A stretch of DNA of 64,000 nucleotides from Terriglobus saanensis SP1PR4 (GCF_000179915.2 NC_014963.1:2542001-2606000); one strand, 5' to 3'; positions 52,317-61,690 are shown, counted from the first letter of the stretch. Notes: a model not told the origin generated them from the letters alone. Program-made: numbers and translations.

Positions 52317-53123
52317 ATGCTTCGTTTTGACATGATTACGATCTTCCCGAGCTTCTTCGACTCAATACATGCGGTCGGCGTTGTGGGGCGAGGCTTGTCG
52401 GCGGGCGTTGCAGAGGTGCAGAGCCACGACCTCAGACAGTGGACCAGCGACCGCCACCGCACCGTAGATGACCGCCCCTTCGGTGGTGGTGAAGGCATGG
52501 TGATGAAGCCTGAACCAATCTTTGCAGCAGTGGAGTCGCTGGGCGTTGCGGAGAAGTCTGTTCGCGATCCCGCCAAAGAGACCGTCATCCTTCTTTCGGC
52601 GCAGGGAACGCCGTTCACGCAAGAGGTAGCGCGGGAGCTCGCCACCTTGGAGCGCATTGTCTTCATCTGCGGTCGCTATGAGGGAGTCGACGAGCGCGTT
52701 TCGCAGATGCTGTGCGATCGGGAGCTCTCGATCGGCGACTATGTTTTAAGTGGGGGAGAACTGGGTGCTGCCGTGATTCTCGATGCCGTCGTGCGGCTGC
52801 TCCCAGGTGTGCTCGGGAATTCAGATTCGGCGCGATTTGAGAGCTTTGGTCGTGAAGACCATGCTCTTCCGCTCGCCAATGCAGATGCTCCCAAGGCTGT
52901 TCACGGAAGTGGAGGCCTGCTCGACTATCCGCACTACACACGGCCCGTCGAATTTCGCGGAAACACGGTGCCTGAGGTGCTTGCCGGCGGAGATCACGCG
53001 GCCATCCGGCGCTGGAGGCGTCAACAGGCCCTTCTGAAGACGAAGCAAAACCGGCCTGAGCTTCTGGAAAAAGCAGAACTGGGCGCGGAAGATCTTCGTC
53101 TGCTGCACGACGATTCTGAGTAA
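52317..53123 (+). CDS. trmD: tRNA (guanine-N1)-methyltransferase TrmD
   Basis: A 268-residue SPOUT methyltransferase that methylates G37 of tRNAs with G at position 36, preventing frameshifting. The knot region is present: [32 protein letters not shown] and [28 protein letters not shown], with the conserved Asp in HPHYTRP-like [11 protein letters not shown]. Start ATG 52317 follows AGGCC, a weak site. It would normally be followed directly by rplS, but an MDR-type oxidoreductase gene intervenes. Confidence 0.95.
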   Translation: MLRFDMITIFPSFFDSIHAVGVVGRGLSAGVAEVQSHDLRQWTSDRHRTVDDRPFGGGEGMVMKPEPIFAAVESLGVAEKSVRDPAKETVILLSAQGTPFTQEVARELATLERIVFICGRYEGVDERVSQMLCDRELSIGDYVLSGGELGAAVILDAVVRLLPGVLGNSDSARFESFGREDHALPLANADAPKAVHGSGGLLDYPHYTRPVEFRGNTVPEVLAGGDHAAIRRWRRQQALLKTKQNRPELLEKAELGAEDLRLLHDDSE

Positions 53124-53200
53124 AATTTCTGCTGGCTTCAGCTAGACTGCATCCCATATTCCCTTCCGGGCTCATCTGAAACTGGAGTCACAAGTTCGTC

Positions 53201-54148
53201 ATGAAAGCAATGCAGGTCAACAGCCCAGCCTCTGATCCAACGCTCTTCCCTGTTGAAGTGCCTCAACCCATCCCCGGTGACGGTGAAGTTCTGATTCGCG
53301 TTTACGCTGCGGGTGTGACACCGACGGAGCTTCTCTGGTATCCAACGTCGCACACACGCACCGGAGAACCACGGGTCGGTGCCATACCGGGACATGAATT
53401 TTCTGGCGCAATTTCCGCTTTTGGGAAGGACGTTCAAGCGTTCCACGTGGAACAACCAGTCTTTGGCATGAACGACTGGTTCTCCGAGGGAGCGACAGCG
53501 GAATTCTGCCTTACCCGGCCGGAGAACATCACGGCAAAACCGGCAAGTCTCACACATGAATCCGCGGCGACCGTTCCTATCGGAGCCCTGACGGCGTGGC
53601 AGGGATTGTTTGAGCGTGCCAAACTGCAACCGGGAGAGCGAGTTCTGGTTCAGGGCGGAGCAGGAGCCGTAGGTCTGTTCGTGGTTCAGCTTGCACATCT
53701 TCACGGTGCTTACGTGATTGCGACGGCGTCTCAGCACAGCATCGAATTCCTACAGCAGCTCGGCGCAGACGAGGTCTTCGACTATCAAGGTGCGCCGTTC
53801 GAAGACAAACTGGAGAAGGTCGATGTCGTCTTCGACTGCGTCGGTGGAGAGACCCTCGAACGGTCCTGGGGCGTCCTCAAACCCAGCGGACGCCTGGTCA
53901 CGATTGCCGCCCAGAGCGAGGGGAGAGAGGACCAACGCGTCAAAGATGCTTTCTTTATCGTTGAGCCCAATAGCAAGCAGTTAGCCATGATCGCAGAGTG
54001 GATTGAGGAGAAGAAACTCGAGACCTTCGTCGGCGCGATCGTGCCACTAAAGCTGGCCTCAGACGCCTATCGCGGCGCGATCAAGAGCAACGGCGGTCAT
54101 GGAAAGATCGTCGTTTCCGTTATCCCGGTGAGTGGCACCACAAACTGA
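53201..54148 (+). CDS. NADP-dependent medium-chain oxidoreductase (quinone oxidoreductase type)
   Basis: A 315-residue MDR-family enzyme without the structural or catalytic zinc ligands. N-terminal GroES-like domain ([36 protein letters not shown]), Rossmann nucleotide domain ([27 protein letters not shown]), and the conserved [17 protein letters not shown] block. Likely reduces quinones or enones with NADPH. It starts 77 bases after trmD and ends 85 before rplS, so it reads with the ribosomal genes but is unrelated to them. Substrate unknown. Confidence 0.88.
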   Translation: MKAMQVNSPASDPTLFPVEVPQPIPGDGEVLIRVYAAGVTPTELLWYPTSHTRTGEPRVGAIPGHEFSGAISAFGKDVQAFHVEQPVFGMNDWFSEGATAEFCLTRPENITAKPASLTHESAATVPIGALTAWQGLFERAKLQPGERVLVQGGAGAVGLFVVQLAHLHGAYVIATASQHSIEFLQQLGADEVFDYQGAPFEDKLEKVDVVFDCVGGETLERSWGVLKPSGRLVTIAAQSEGREDQRVKDAFFIVEPNSKQLAMIAEWIEEKKLETFVGAIVPLKLASDAYRGAIKSNGGHGKIVVSVIPVSGTTN

Positions 54149-54233
54149 ACCAGAAATGATGCAGGTTCTGATGCGCTACCAGTCTTTTTTGTGTAAACTA
54201 GGAATTCGAGTTCACGAAGGAAAAGTGCGTCTT

Positions 54234-54590
54234 ATGTCGATTCATCCGATCATGCAGAAACTTGCTGCCAAGTTGCAGCGTACCGATCTTCCCGATTTCA
54301 AAGCAGGCGATACGATTCGCGTGCAGGTGAAGATCAAGGAAGGCGAGAAGGAGCGCTTGCAGGCGTTTGAGGGGATGGTCATTGCCCTCTCTCACGGACC
54401 CCAGGCCAGCTTCACCGTTCGCAAGATGAGCTTCGGCCAGGGTGTCGAGCGCATCTTCCCATTCAATTCCAAAGTGGTCGACAAGATTGAGAAGGTTCGG
54501 TCGTACGAAGTACGACGCTCCAAGCTCTTCTACCTCCGTGGTCTGCGCGGCAAAGCCGCCCGTCTGCGCGAAGTTGCTCGCTCGGTTTAG
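54234..54590 (+). CDS. rplS: 50S ribosomal protein L19
   Basis: A 118-residue L19 at the 30S-50S interface. The core [50 protein letters not shown] and [21 protein letters not shown] is canonical. AAGGAAA precedes ATG 54234; the frame extends upstream with no support. It closes the rpsP-rplS cluster and is followed by a terminator. The long leader (about 85 bases after the oxidoreductase stop, AT-rich around 54185-54205) may contain its own promoter, given the separation from trmD. Confidence 0.96.
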   Translation: MSIHPIMQKLAAKLQRTDLPDFKAGDTIRVQVKIKEGEKERLQAFEGMVIALSHGPQASFTVRKMSFGQGVERIFPFNSKVVDKIEKVRSYEVRRSKLFYLRGLRGKAARLREVARSV

Positions 54591-54613
54591 TCCCCTTCTC
54601 TCTCCACAAAATA

Positions 54614-54639
54614 AAAACGCCAGCGCAAGCCGGCGTTTT
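54614..54639 (+). terminator. rho-independent terminator after rplS
   Basis: AAAACGCCAGC (54614-54624) with GCCGGCGTTTT (54629-54639), loop GCAA, one A-C mismatch, T run on the plus strand. It ends the ribosomal cluster and lies next to the convergent hypothetical gene. Confidence 0.85.
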
Positions 54640-54657
54640 CGCGTTCACCTCCAGGAT

Positions 54658-55686
54658 CTATTTTGGTGAGGGCACAAGTGCCGCCGGCTGGACGGGCGTT
54701 GGTACAGCGTCAGAGGCCGACATTGGACAAGCGGGGGGCGTCATCATCACATCGTTGATCTTGACGGGGATCGTATGCTGACCGGAAAGCACCTTCTGGC
54801 ACGGAAGCACGATCTGTTTTGCTTCAAGTCCCGGCGGCAGAGCGGGAGCCTTCGCAGCAAGCTTCTGCTGTTGCTCTGACATGGGCCGAGCCCCAGGCCA
54901 GTTGTAGGGGGCGTGCGCGATTGAGCCGTAACCAAGCGTAGGATATTTTGCTGGATACACATAAGCTGGATCCGAAGCTACCCAAACTGATTGCGACTTC
55001 TTGTCCACCAGTGGCTTCTCACTGGCAATCTGGATCGTATGGCCATCGGACGTGGTGACAGTAAGCGTACTGCCGCTCAGCGCATTCTTTTCTTCAACGG
55101 AACCGGGGAAGATCTGGTTGGAGATGATGACCGTTCCCAGGCCGGGCGTCGAAACATAGAGATACTTCATCTCCGTGATGTCGTAGTTCAGGCGGGCTTT
55201 GCCCGTCCATCCATCCACGGTAAGCGTCCCGTTTTCAATCTTCATCCCCACCTTCTTACGGTTGAGAATGGCCTTCCGCTTCTTGATGCAGGCCTTGTCC
55301 TTCTTGGAGCATGGCTGGAGTTTGATGGGATTGCCATCGGCGTCGAGCGTCGGAGCGACAATATCCTCCCCTTGCAGCTTCAGGTATGTCTTGTCGGCCT
55401 CGGCATCCTTCCGGTCTCTTTCGGCCTGCTTTTCCTTTTTGCGACGTTCCTTCTCTTCTGATTTGGTCAGGAGCTTGAGCGCAGGCTTTACCGGTGTCTC
55501 TTCCGTGGCTGGGAGTGGATTAGCCTGGGTGGGAGCAGTAGGATCGGGCGTGGCAGCAGGAGCTGCAGTCGTGCTTGCTGGGAATTCGGGGATCGCGGCC
55601 TTTGGAGGAGCTGCCTCCTGGGCGATCAGCAGCGTGGAAGCAGTGAAGATCGAAATTGCAACCAGACGATAGAGCGGTATAGGCAT
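54658..55686 (-). CDS. exported hypothetical protein with charged helical segment
   Basis: A 342-residue protein with a signal peptide (LVAISIFTASTLLIA), a Pro/Ala-rich linker, and a strongly charged, probably coiled segment (KSEEKERRKKEKQAERDRKD, continuing DAEADK), then CSKKDKACIKKRKAILNRKKVG and a beta-rich domain (LTVDGWTGKARLNYDITEMKYLYVSTPGLGTVIISN). Four cysteines are present. GGAGAA precedes ATG 55686; the frame to 55785 would overlap the divergent rnhB region. Not assigned to a family. It could be periplasmic and attached to the cell wall through its basic region, but this is a guess. Confidence 0.75.
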   Translation of the reverse strand: MPIPLYRLVAISIFTASTLLIAQEAAPPKAAIPEFPASTTAAPAATPDPTAPTQANPLPATEETPVKPALKLLTKSEEKERRKKEKQAERDRKDAEADKTYLKLQGEDIVAPTLDADGNPIKLQPCSKKDKACIKKRKAILNRKKVGMKIENGTLTVDGWTGKARLNYDITEMKYLYVSTPGLGTVIISNQIFPGSVEEKNALSGSTLTVTTSDGHTIQIASEKPLVDKKSQSVWVASDPAYVYPAKYPTLGYGSIAHAPYNWPGARPMSEQQQKLAAKAPALPPGLEAKQIVLPCQKVLSGQHTIPVKINDVMMTPPACPMSASDAVPTPVQPAALVPSPK

Positions 55687-55876
55687 AAACGTTCTCCAGA
55701 GACCGCAAAACGAACTTAGTGAGGGACGACTCAGGATAAGGGACGCAGCGGTTATAAACTGTTGGGAAGTGACAAAGTTACGCAAAAAGGTAACGTTCCG
55801 GATTCCCGCGCAGCCAACGGCAACGTCTATGCCGAAGGCAAAGCAGCTCTACGGCGACGGAACGACCAAGAGTCAG

Positions 55877-56575
55877 ATGCTGCGCACGCTTGTCTGCAGC
55901 GACGCTCCTGAACAGGCGTTACGGCATCTTGGCTATCTGGTCATTGCAGGCGTGGATGAGGTAGGGCGAGGCGCTCTCTGTGGGCCGGTTGTAGCTGCCG
56001 CCGTGATTCTGCCCGAGGAGATGGGCTGGCTGGCGACGAAGGGTCTCCGCGACTCCAAGCAGCTTACGCGTGAGCAGCGGGAAGAGCTTGATGCGGAGAT
56101 TCGATCCGTTGCCCTGGCCGCAAGTATTGCGGCCGTCGACGCCGAGACCATCGACCGTGTGAACATCTACCAGGCTTCGCGCATGGCGATGCAGATGGCG
56201 GTAGACGCGCTGACCGTTCGGCCCGACCATCTGCTGATCGATGCCATGCGGATCAGCGATCCCTGCGCGCAGACAAGGCTGATCTATGGTGATTCGCTGA
56301 GTCTGTCGATCGCCGCCGCAAGCGTCGTGGCCAAGGTGTATCGCGATGCCATGATGCGCAAATTTGCCGAGGAGCATCCCCAATATGGGATGGAGTCTCA
56401 TAAGGGATATGGCACGCCGGAGCATCGCAGAGCGTTGAAAGAGCACGGCCCCACTCCCCTGCATCGCAGAAGCTTTGCGCCCGTGGCCGAGGTGGATCCA
56501 GAGGCGGCGCTGGAGATGCGCATGGCCACAAGTGAAATCCTATCTGAAGAAATCTACGAGGAAAACGAACTTTGA
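55877..56575 (+). CDS. rnhB: ribonuclease HII
   Basis: A 232-residue enzyme that cuts the RNA strand of RNA-DNA hybrids, and single ribonucleotides in DNA. Catalytic residues lie in VIAGVDEVGRGALCGPVVAAAVIL (Asp, Glu), HLLIDAM (Asp) and GDSLSLSIAAASVVAKVYRD (Asp). I chose ATG 55877, which gives MLRTLVCSDAPEQALRHLGY just before the conserved core; the frame is open to 55769, but those extra residues look unlike family members and lack a ribosome-binding site. The gene overlaps the following PIG-L gene by four bases (TTGA). Confidence 0.93.
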   Translation: MLRTLVCSDAPEQALRHLGYLVIAGVDEVGRGALCGPVVAAAVILPEEMGWLATKGLRDSKQLTREQREELDAEIRSVALAASIAAVDAETIDRVNIYQASRMAMQMAVDALTVRPDHLLIDAMRISDPCAQTRLIYGDSLSLSIAAASVVAKVYRDAMMRKFAEEHPQYGMESHKGYGTPEHRRALKEHGPTPLHRRSFAPVAEVDPEAALEMRMATSEILSEEIYEENEL

Positions 56576-57303
56576 GTAAGCGATTGATGTGCGTCATTGC
56601 CCATCCGGACGATGAGTGTTTTGCATTTGGCGGTGCGCTGGCCCTGGCCGCCCGTGAAGGCGTTGAAATCTACGTGGTCTGCCTTACGGATGGACAAGCC
56701 GCGACCAATCGCGGTACCGCCACCACCTCAGAAGAGCTTGGAAAGATCCGCCGTGTGGAGTTTGCAGCAAGCTGCGATGTATTGGGTGTTACGAAGCATG
56801 AACTGCTGGATTATCAGGATGGACAGCTTGAGTTTGCTTCCTTCTCGGAAACCGCGGGCAAGCTGGTCCAGAGGATCCGCTCATGGAAGCCGCAGGTCGT
56901 CCTAACGTTTGGCCTGGACGGCGCGATCAACACGCATGCGGACCACACCATGGTTTCGTGCTTTACCAGCGCGGCCTTCCACTGGTCGGCCCGGTCGAAA
57001 CGATACGTTGGCGACGAAGAACCGTTTGCACCGCAGAAGCTCTATCACCAGAGCACGAGCTTTATTTTGCCCGATCGCGATCCGCTGATGCCCGCGCCCT
57101 GGACGCTGAGCCTCGATATTCGCGAGGTGCAGGACGTCAAGGTCAAAGCCTTTCATCAGCACGTTTCCCAGCTTCCCGTCTTCGACAAGGTGAAGCCGTT
57201 CTGGGACGAGCATGGTGGCGAAGAGTACTACCTTCTTGCCGCTGCCGCGCGACCACAGGTGGCCGCGCGCGAACAGAGCATGTTCGATCACGTCATTCTC
57301 TAA
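56572..57303 (+). CDS. PIG-L-family deacetylase (LmbE-like)
   Basis: A 243-residue zinc-dependent N-deacetylase. The metal-binding AHPDDE motif opens the protein (MCVIAHPDDECFAFGGALA), with the second metal site in NTHADHTMVSCFTSAA (HxDH). Family members remove acetyl groups from GlcNAc-type substrates in glycolipid, bacillithiol and mycothiol-like pathways. It starts with TTG 56572, overlapping the rnhB stop, and is convergent with and overlaps the DUF5054 gene by four bases. The role here is unknown; a sugar-processing link to DUF5054 is possible. Confidence 0.9.
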   Translation: MSKRLMCVIAHPDDECFAFGGALALAAREGVEIYVVCLTDGQAATNRGTATTSEELGKIRRVEFAASCDVLGVTKHELLDYQDGQLEFASFSETAGKLVQRIRSWKPQVVLTFGLDGAINTHADHTMVSCFTSAAFHWSARSKRYVGDEEPFAPQKLYHQSTSFILPDRDPLMPAPWTLSLDIREVQDVKVKAFHQHVSQLPVFDKVKPFWDEHGGEEYYLLAAAARPQVAAREQSMFDHVIL

Positions 57304-59393
57304 GCGCTGAGGTTGAAGCGGAAGACCCAGTCTCCGCCGCACCACTGCGGATAGTTGGTACCCCACGCGTTGTTGTACAGGTTCACGTGGAAGCCCGCGT
57401 TCATCGGCGGCAGATCTTTGGAGAAATTGAGCGGCGATCTCTTGCCAACCGCGATGAGTGGAGCATCCAGTGTGCTCAGGTTGAAGGTGCCATCCGCACC
57501 GTCGTAGCGAATGCCTGTGGTCACCGCATGCATGGCGCGGTTACCGCCACGGATCACTTCATCCGGCTTCACGGTCTGATTTACCTTGTCCATGCTCCAT
57601 CCCTGCGCGCCCGCTGGAACGATAGGGTTGAAGCTGAACCACATCGCCTCAGGCATGCGATTGGCCTGCTTGCTGAGGCTCGTGAGCGTGATCTGGATCG
57701 TCGGTTCGGCATCGGGCAGGAGAAGTTCCAGGAAGAGCTGTCGGGGTGGGGCGATGTTTTCGAGCAGAACCGTTCCGGCGGCGATGGTGGGCTGCTGCGG
57801 AATGACCAGCTCCGCCAAAATGCGACGCGCGGTGGGAAGCTTGTTCGTCCACAGGCCACGAAGGCGCGGGTGCCACTCGGCGGTCTGTGCTCCAAAGTGG
57901 TCGATGTTGGGTTTGCCGAAGTCCTTGTAAGCCCAGTCTGCAGTGGAGTGGATATAGAGCGCAATGAAGTCTGTGAACTCCTGCAAAGAGAGGGTCTGAT
58001 AGGTGAAGACCGCAAGGGGATGCGCGGGCGAGGCCCACTCTTTCTGCGACCCGCGGTTCTGCAGACGCGTGATGGCTCCGGTCGCATCGAAGGTGAGCAG
58101 GAAGTTAGGACACTCGATGACTTCGCCGATGCGCACCGGATGCATACCGTCGGAAGACGGCTCGATGGGATCAAGCTTCTGCAAAGAAGCCGTGACCTGG
58201 GCCTGGAGCACGGACGGTAAAGTGCTGATGGCTTCAGTGAGATCGTCGCGCTTCTCTTTCCAACTTGTCTCCATGCGCGCGTAACCGGCAAGCCCTTGTT
58301 GGTCCGCCGCAACGATCGCCGTGGGACGGTAGTGGTCGTTATCGAGGTAGCTCTTGGTATCCGTGCCCCAGGTATGCTCGACCGCGAGCAGGAAGCGACG
58401 CAGGAAGCGGCGATCGGTCGCATCACCGATGGTGAACCGGCCATCCTGGATCCACTGCTGGCGAAGCCGCGCCAGAGCGCGATACTCTGCGAGCTTCGGT
58501 GGGTCGCTGGCGATGCCGTGGATCCACGTATCCCCAATCTCCTGCTTGACGACAGGCAGGTTGCTTTTGAACGGCGCGACGGCGTTGGCCACATCGGTGA
58601 GGGACGTGGCTTTGATCTCCGCGTTCGGAAACTGCTTCCGAAGATCAGCGTAGATCGCAGCGATCTCCTCGGGCGTATGCGGACCGCTGTTGTCATTCCG
58701 GACCTGCATGGAGTACGCGAGTGTAGATCCAGGGACGAGGATGGTGCCGCCGTAGTCCATGCGGTGATAGGCGAGGACGATCTGCGCGCCGGTTGGGTCC
58801 TGCCAGAGCGAAAGGTCTGCAATATCGGGAGGCGTACTGGCGGCGTTCACGCCGATATCCAGGAAGGTCACGCCGTGCGCAGCCAAGGGAGAGATCAGGC
58901 CGCGCGAGTGGCCGGGAACATCCGTCATCTTGGAGCCAGTCGTCTTTGTTCCGAAGCGGCGGTCTAGTTCTTCGGAAAAGCTCAGGCCACCTTCGATAAG
59001 CGTGCGATCCATCGTCTCCGTCTCCCAGGAAAATGGAAGGGCATGCCATGCGAGGTCGCGGCTTGCGATGGCTGCTTCCACCGCCTTCCGCTGCGCAGGA
59101 GAGGAGCGTTCAAGATACTCATAGAGCAGCCAGGAGCCTGTCGTCCAGGTGTAAGGATCTTTCCCTTGTTCGCGCTGAGCCGCGCCCAGAGCAATGGCCT
59201 GGGGAAAATAAACCTCAAAATATTTCCGCATGACATTGGCCTGCGTATCGCTAAAGCCTACGTCGAGGTGGCATTTGAAGACGACTAAAACTTGCTTGAT
59301 CTCAGAGGAAGCAGGCGTCTGCGCGAAGAAGTTGCGGGCTGGGAGTGTGGCGGCAGAAAGGGCAGCGGTGCGCAGGAGTTCGCGGCGGTTCAT
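57300..59393 (-). CDS. Tat-exported DUF5054 protein (GH38-like)
   Basis: A 697-residue protein with a twin-arginine signal (NRRELLRTAALSAATLPA). The N-terminal half has glycoside hydrolase family 38-like features: FKCHLDVGFSDTQANV (metal His-x-Asp), WHALPFSWETE, TDVPGHSRGLI and VNAAS; the C-terminal half is beta-rich (WSMDKVNQTVKPDEVI and FNLSTLDAPLIAVG). DUF5054 proteins are thought to be alpha-mannosidase-like enzymes of the periplasm. It is convergent with the PIG-L gene and divergent from an IclR regulator, which may control it. Substrate inferred only as an oligosaccharide. Confidence 0.87.
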   Translation of the reverse strand: MNRRELLRTAALSAATLPARNFFAQTPASSEIKQVLVVFKCHLDVGFSDTQANVMRKYFEVYFPQAIALGAAQREQGKDPYTWTTGSWLLYEYLERSSPAQRKAVEAAIASRDLAWHALPFSWETETMDRTLIEGGLSFSEELDRRFGTKTTGSKMTDVPGHSRGLISPLAAHGVTFLDIGVNAASTPPDIADLSLWQDPTGAQIVLAYHRMDYGGTILVPGSTLAYSMQVRNDNSGPHTPEEIAAIYADLRKQFPNAEIKATSLTDVANAVAPFKSNLPVVKQEIGDTWIHGIASDPPKLAEYRALARLRQQWIQDGRFTIGDATDRRFLRRFLLAVEHTWGTDTKSYLDNDHYRPTAIVAADQQGLAGYARMETSWKEKRDDLTEAISTLPSVLQAQVTASLQKLDPIEPSSDGMHPVRIGEVIECPNFLLTFDATGAITRLQNRGSQKEWASPAHPLAVFTYQTLSLQEFTDFIALYIHSTADWAYKDFGKPNIDHFGAQTAEWHPRLRGLWTNKLPTARRILAELVIPQQPTIAAGTVLLENIAPPRQLFLELLLPDAEPTIQITLTSLSKQANRMPEAMWFSFNPIVPAGAQGWSMDKVNQTVKPDEVIRGGNRAMHAVTTGIRYDGADGTFNLSTLDAPLIAVGKRSPLNFSKDLPPMNAGFHVNLYNNAWGTNYPQWCGGDWVFRFNLSA

Positions 59394-59445
59394 GGGGTGA
59401 TAGTCCTTGATTGTTCAGGTGAATAGCAAGCGTTCATTGCAACAA

Positions 59446-59478
59446 AAAGCCCACGCCGGGGAAATCGGTGTGGGCTTT
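59446..59478. promoter_or_regulatory. terminator-like hairpin in a divergent intergenic region
   Basis: Thirteen-pair stem AAAGCCCACGCCG (59446-59458) with CGGTGTGGGCTTT (59466-59478), one G-T pair, seven-base loop. On the minus strand it is followed by a T run. It lies 53 bases ahead of the DUF5054 start and upstream of the IclR gene, so it is not at the end of either gene. It could be an attenuator in the DUF5054 leader or a leftover terminator. Confidence 0.7.
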
Positions 59479-59603
59479 CTTATTGAGTGTCATATCGAGT
59501 CTGATTCTAGCAAGGCCCCATACGCCTCCATTTGCGTACAGACCTCTCGTGCGTTTATCGTTATAGAAGTCCGACTATCGCACGAAGCCGGACAGGAGCA
59601 ACG

Positions 59604-60464
59604 ATGCCAACGGAAACGAAGCCTGCCGAAACCGCCACGCCTTTGTCCACTGCGACCGTTGATCCGGCAAAACGGATCACACCGGCCCAGTCTCTAGAGC
59701 AATACACGGGCGATCCGAACTTCATGACCTCTCTTGCACGCGGCCTCGCTGTCATCCAGGCCTTCTCGCAGCAGACCCGCCAGATGACCATCTCTCAATT
59801 GAGTGTCAAAACGGGTCTTTCGCGGGCGGCCGTTCGCCGCTGCCTCTATACCCTAACGAAGCTCGGCTTCGCGGGCGCGGAAGATGGGCAACGCTACTCT
59901 CTGCGGCCGAAGATGCTGACCCTGAGCCATACCTATACTTCGAGCAACAATCTTTCGAGTGCGGCGCAGCCTATCCTTGAGCGCATGAGCGCGCAGCTGC
60001 GCGAAAGCTTTTCCGTGGCTACGCTGGATGGTGACGACATCGTCTACATCGCCAGAACGACCGTGAATCGCATGATGAGCGTCGATCTGCACATTGGTTC
60101 GCGTCTTCCAGCGTACTGCACCTCCATGGGACGGGTGCTGATGGCCTTTCAGGCCCCCGAAGATGTGGAGCGGTATCTCTCGCGCGTGATCCTGACGCCG
60201 CTGACTCCCCGGACGGTCAGCTCCACAGAAAAGCTACGGATGCTCCTGCGTAATGTGCGGCGGAACGGATACGCTGTCTGCGACCAGGAGTTCGAGGTCG
60301 GACTTCGATCGCTCGCCGTGCCGGTTTTTTCACCTGCTGGAAAGGTTGTTGCCACGGTGAACCTGAGTGGTAACGCTCCACGCATGCCTGTAATGGACAT
60401 GCAGACCCGTTACCTACCCTATCTGCGCGCGGCAGCCAATGAGTTAAGCGTCTTTTTGCGTTAG
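59604..60464 (+). CDS. IclR-family transcriptional regulator
   Basis: A 286-residue regulator with an N-terminal winged helix (MTSLARGLAVIQAFSQQTRQMTISQLSVKTGLSRAAVRRCLYTLTKLGF) and a C-terminal effector domain (LDGDDIVYIARTTVNRMMSVDLHIGSRLPAYCTSMGRVLMAF, then GYAVCDQEFEVGLRSLAVPVF). The sequence falls with the PcaR/PcaU group, which respond to aromatic acids such as beta-ketoadipate, but no such genes are nearby, so the ligand may be a sugar acid. GGAG precedes ATG 59604. It is divergent from the DUF5054 gene with a hairpin between, which it may regulate. Confidence 0.9.
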   Translation: MPTETKPAETATPLSTATVDPAKRITPAQSLEQYTGDPNFMTSLARGLAVIQAFSQQTRQMTISQLSVKTGLSRAAVRRCLYTLTKLGFAGAEDGQRYSLRPKMLTLSHTYTSSNNLSSAAQPILERMSAQLRESFSVATLDGDDIVYIARTTVNRMMSVDLHIGSRLPAYCTSMGRVLMAFQAPEDVERYLSRVILTPLTPRTVSSTEKLRMLLRNVRRNGYAVCDQEFEVGLRSLAVPVFSPAGKVVATVNLSGNAPRMPVMDMQTRYLPYLRAAANELSVFLR

Positions 60465-60485
60465 TTCCAGGCGCCTGTGTCACCC

Positions 60486-60537
60486 GTTGCACAAGATCGT
60501 CGTCTTAGAAGGTGCACCATGGACAGATGTTGCACAA
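60486..60537. repeat. GTTGCACAA direct repeats
   Basis: GTTGCACAA occurs at 60486-60494 and 60529-60537, with a GGTGCACC palindrome at 60511-60518 between. They lie in the 137-base gap ahead of the SGNH-like gene, so they could be a regulator site; not recognised. Confidence 0.4.
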
Positions 60538-60601
60538 AATATAGGGCGACTTTCGTCTGAGTTTTAGGTTTAGACTCAGGCATTGCCCGCACCTTGAACG
60601 G

Positions 60602-61690
60602 ATGATGATGGCAACTGACGCGGTAGGGCACCTTGAACTATCTCAGCAACTGAGAGAAAAGCTCGAATCAGACAATCAAGCGGCACAGACAGGTCGGCGG
60701 GCGCTTCGTTATAGCGCTCTCGTGGTCCTTCTCCCGTTGCTGGCCATACCAACGTTTATAGGTCTCGGACGATCTGACTTCTTTCTGCACCACGGTGCGA
60801 GCGTCTGGGTTCAATCCAATGATGCGATCTTTCAGATGCGCGGACGCAACTGTGAGGTTCTAGTTTTTGGTGACTCTACAGCGATGACTGGAATCGACCC
60901 CGCGCTGGTGGAAAAAGATACCGGCTATAAGACCTGCAACATTGCCGTCACCAATGCCGTCCTGAGCGTCACGGACAACATGACTCTCGATCACTATCTG
61001 GCCCAGAACGCCCGTCCGAAGGTGCTCATCGTGCAGTTGAGCCCGGACAGCTTCCAACGCGAAAACCGGCAGTGGGAGCGGTCGATCTATGCCGAAGGCA
61101 TGTTGGAACTGATGCGGCACGGCAACCCTGCTGAGGTTCGCCATATGTTTCTTTCGCATCCACGCGAAGCCGTGGCATTCGCAGGCTATGCTGCCGGATT
61201 TACTGCTTACTATGGATTGAAAAAAGCCTTCTATGGCGCGACCCAGATGCGTCCAGAGGAAGATCGGGTCACGGTTCGGAACGGATTCTTCACGCCGCCC
61301 ACTCCCGCGCGAACCCAGTGCGAATCCACCCATGCCGCCCGCGCCACAGTCGTCAGCGACTTTCCACGCAATCTCGCAGAGGAGTATCGCTCGAACTATG
61401 CGCGGCATTCCGGTACGGTTCTCGTCGACGTGGCACCCATTCCAGCATGCGATGAAGATCTGCTTCGATACGAAGCCGAATTGGATGGCGTAACGAACAA
61501 CAAACTTACACCGCTTCCGATCGGTTACTTCAACGATGGTCGTCATTACACGGCCAGTGGCAGCGAAGTCGTATCGAGACTTGTCTCTGACGAAGTCAAT
61601 GCCGCAACCGGCCAGAGCTTTGAAGAGGCTCAGCTACGGCATGGAGCGCACTCGTACGCCGCAGTACAGCGATCTCCGCTGCCTCGATAG
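60602..61690 (+). CDS. SGNH/GDSL-like membrane protein, partner of an MBOAT acyltransferase
   Basis: A 362-residue protein with one N-terminal membrane helix (RRALRYSALVVLLPLLAIPTFIGLG) and a large external domain. The nucleophile block VLVFGDSTAMTGI and the C-terminal FNDGRHYTASGSEVVS (Asp-x-x-His) match SGNH/GDSL hydrolase motifs, as in AlgX/AlgJ-type O-acetylation proteins. It is followed 12 bases later by an MBOAT acyltransferase gene, so the pair probably transfers acyl groups to an exported polysaccharide. Three ATGs in a row (60602, 60605, 60608) leave the start uncertain within two residues; no strong ribosome-binding site. Confidence 0.8.
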   Translation: MMMATDAVGHLELSQQLREKLESDNQAAQTGRRALRYSALVVLLPLLAIPTFIGLGRSDFFLHHGASVWVQSNDAIFQMRGRNCEVLVFGDSTAMTGIDPALVEKDTGYKTCNIAVTNAVLSVTDNMTLDHYLAQNARPKVLIVQLSPDSFQRENRQWERSIYAEGMLELMRHGNPAEVRHMFLSHPREAVAFAGYAAGFTAYYGLKKAFYGATQMRPEEDRVTVRNGFFTPPTPARTQCESTHAARATVVSDFPRNLAEEYRSNYARHSGTVLVDVAPIPACDEDLLRYEAELDGVTNNKLTPLPIGYFNDGRHYTASGSEVVSRLVSDEVNAATGQSFEEAQLRHGAHSYAAVQRSPLPR

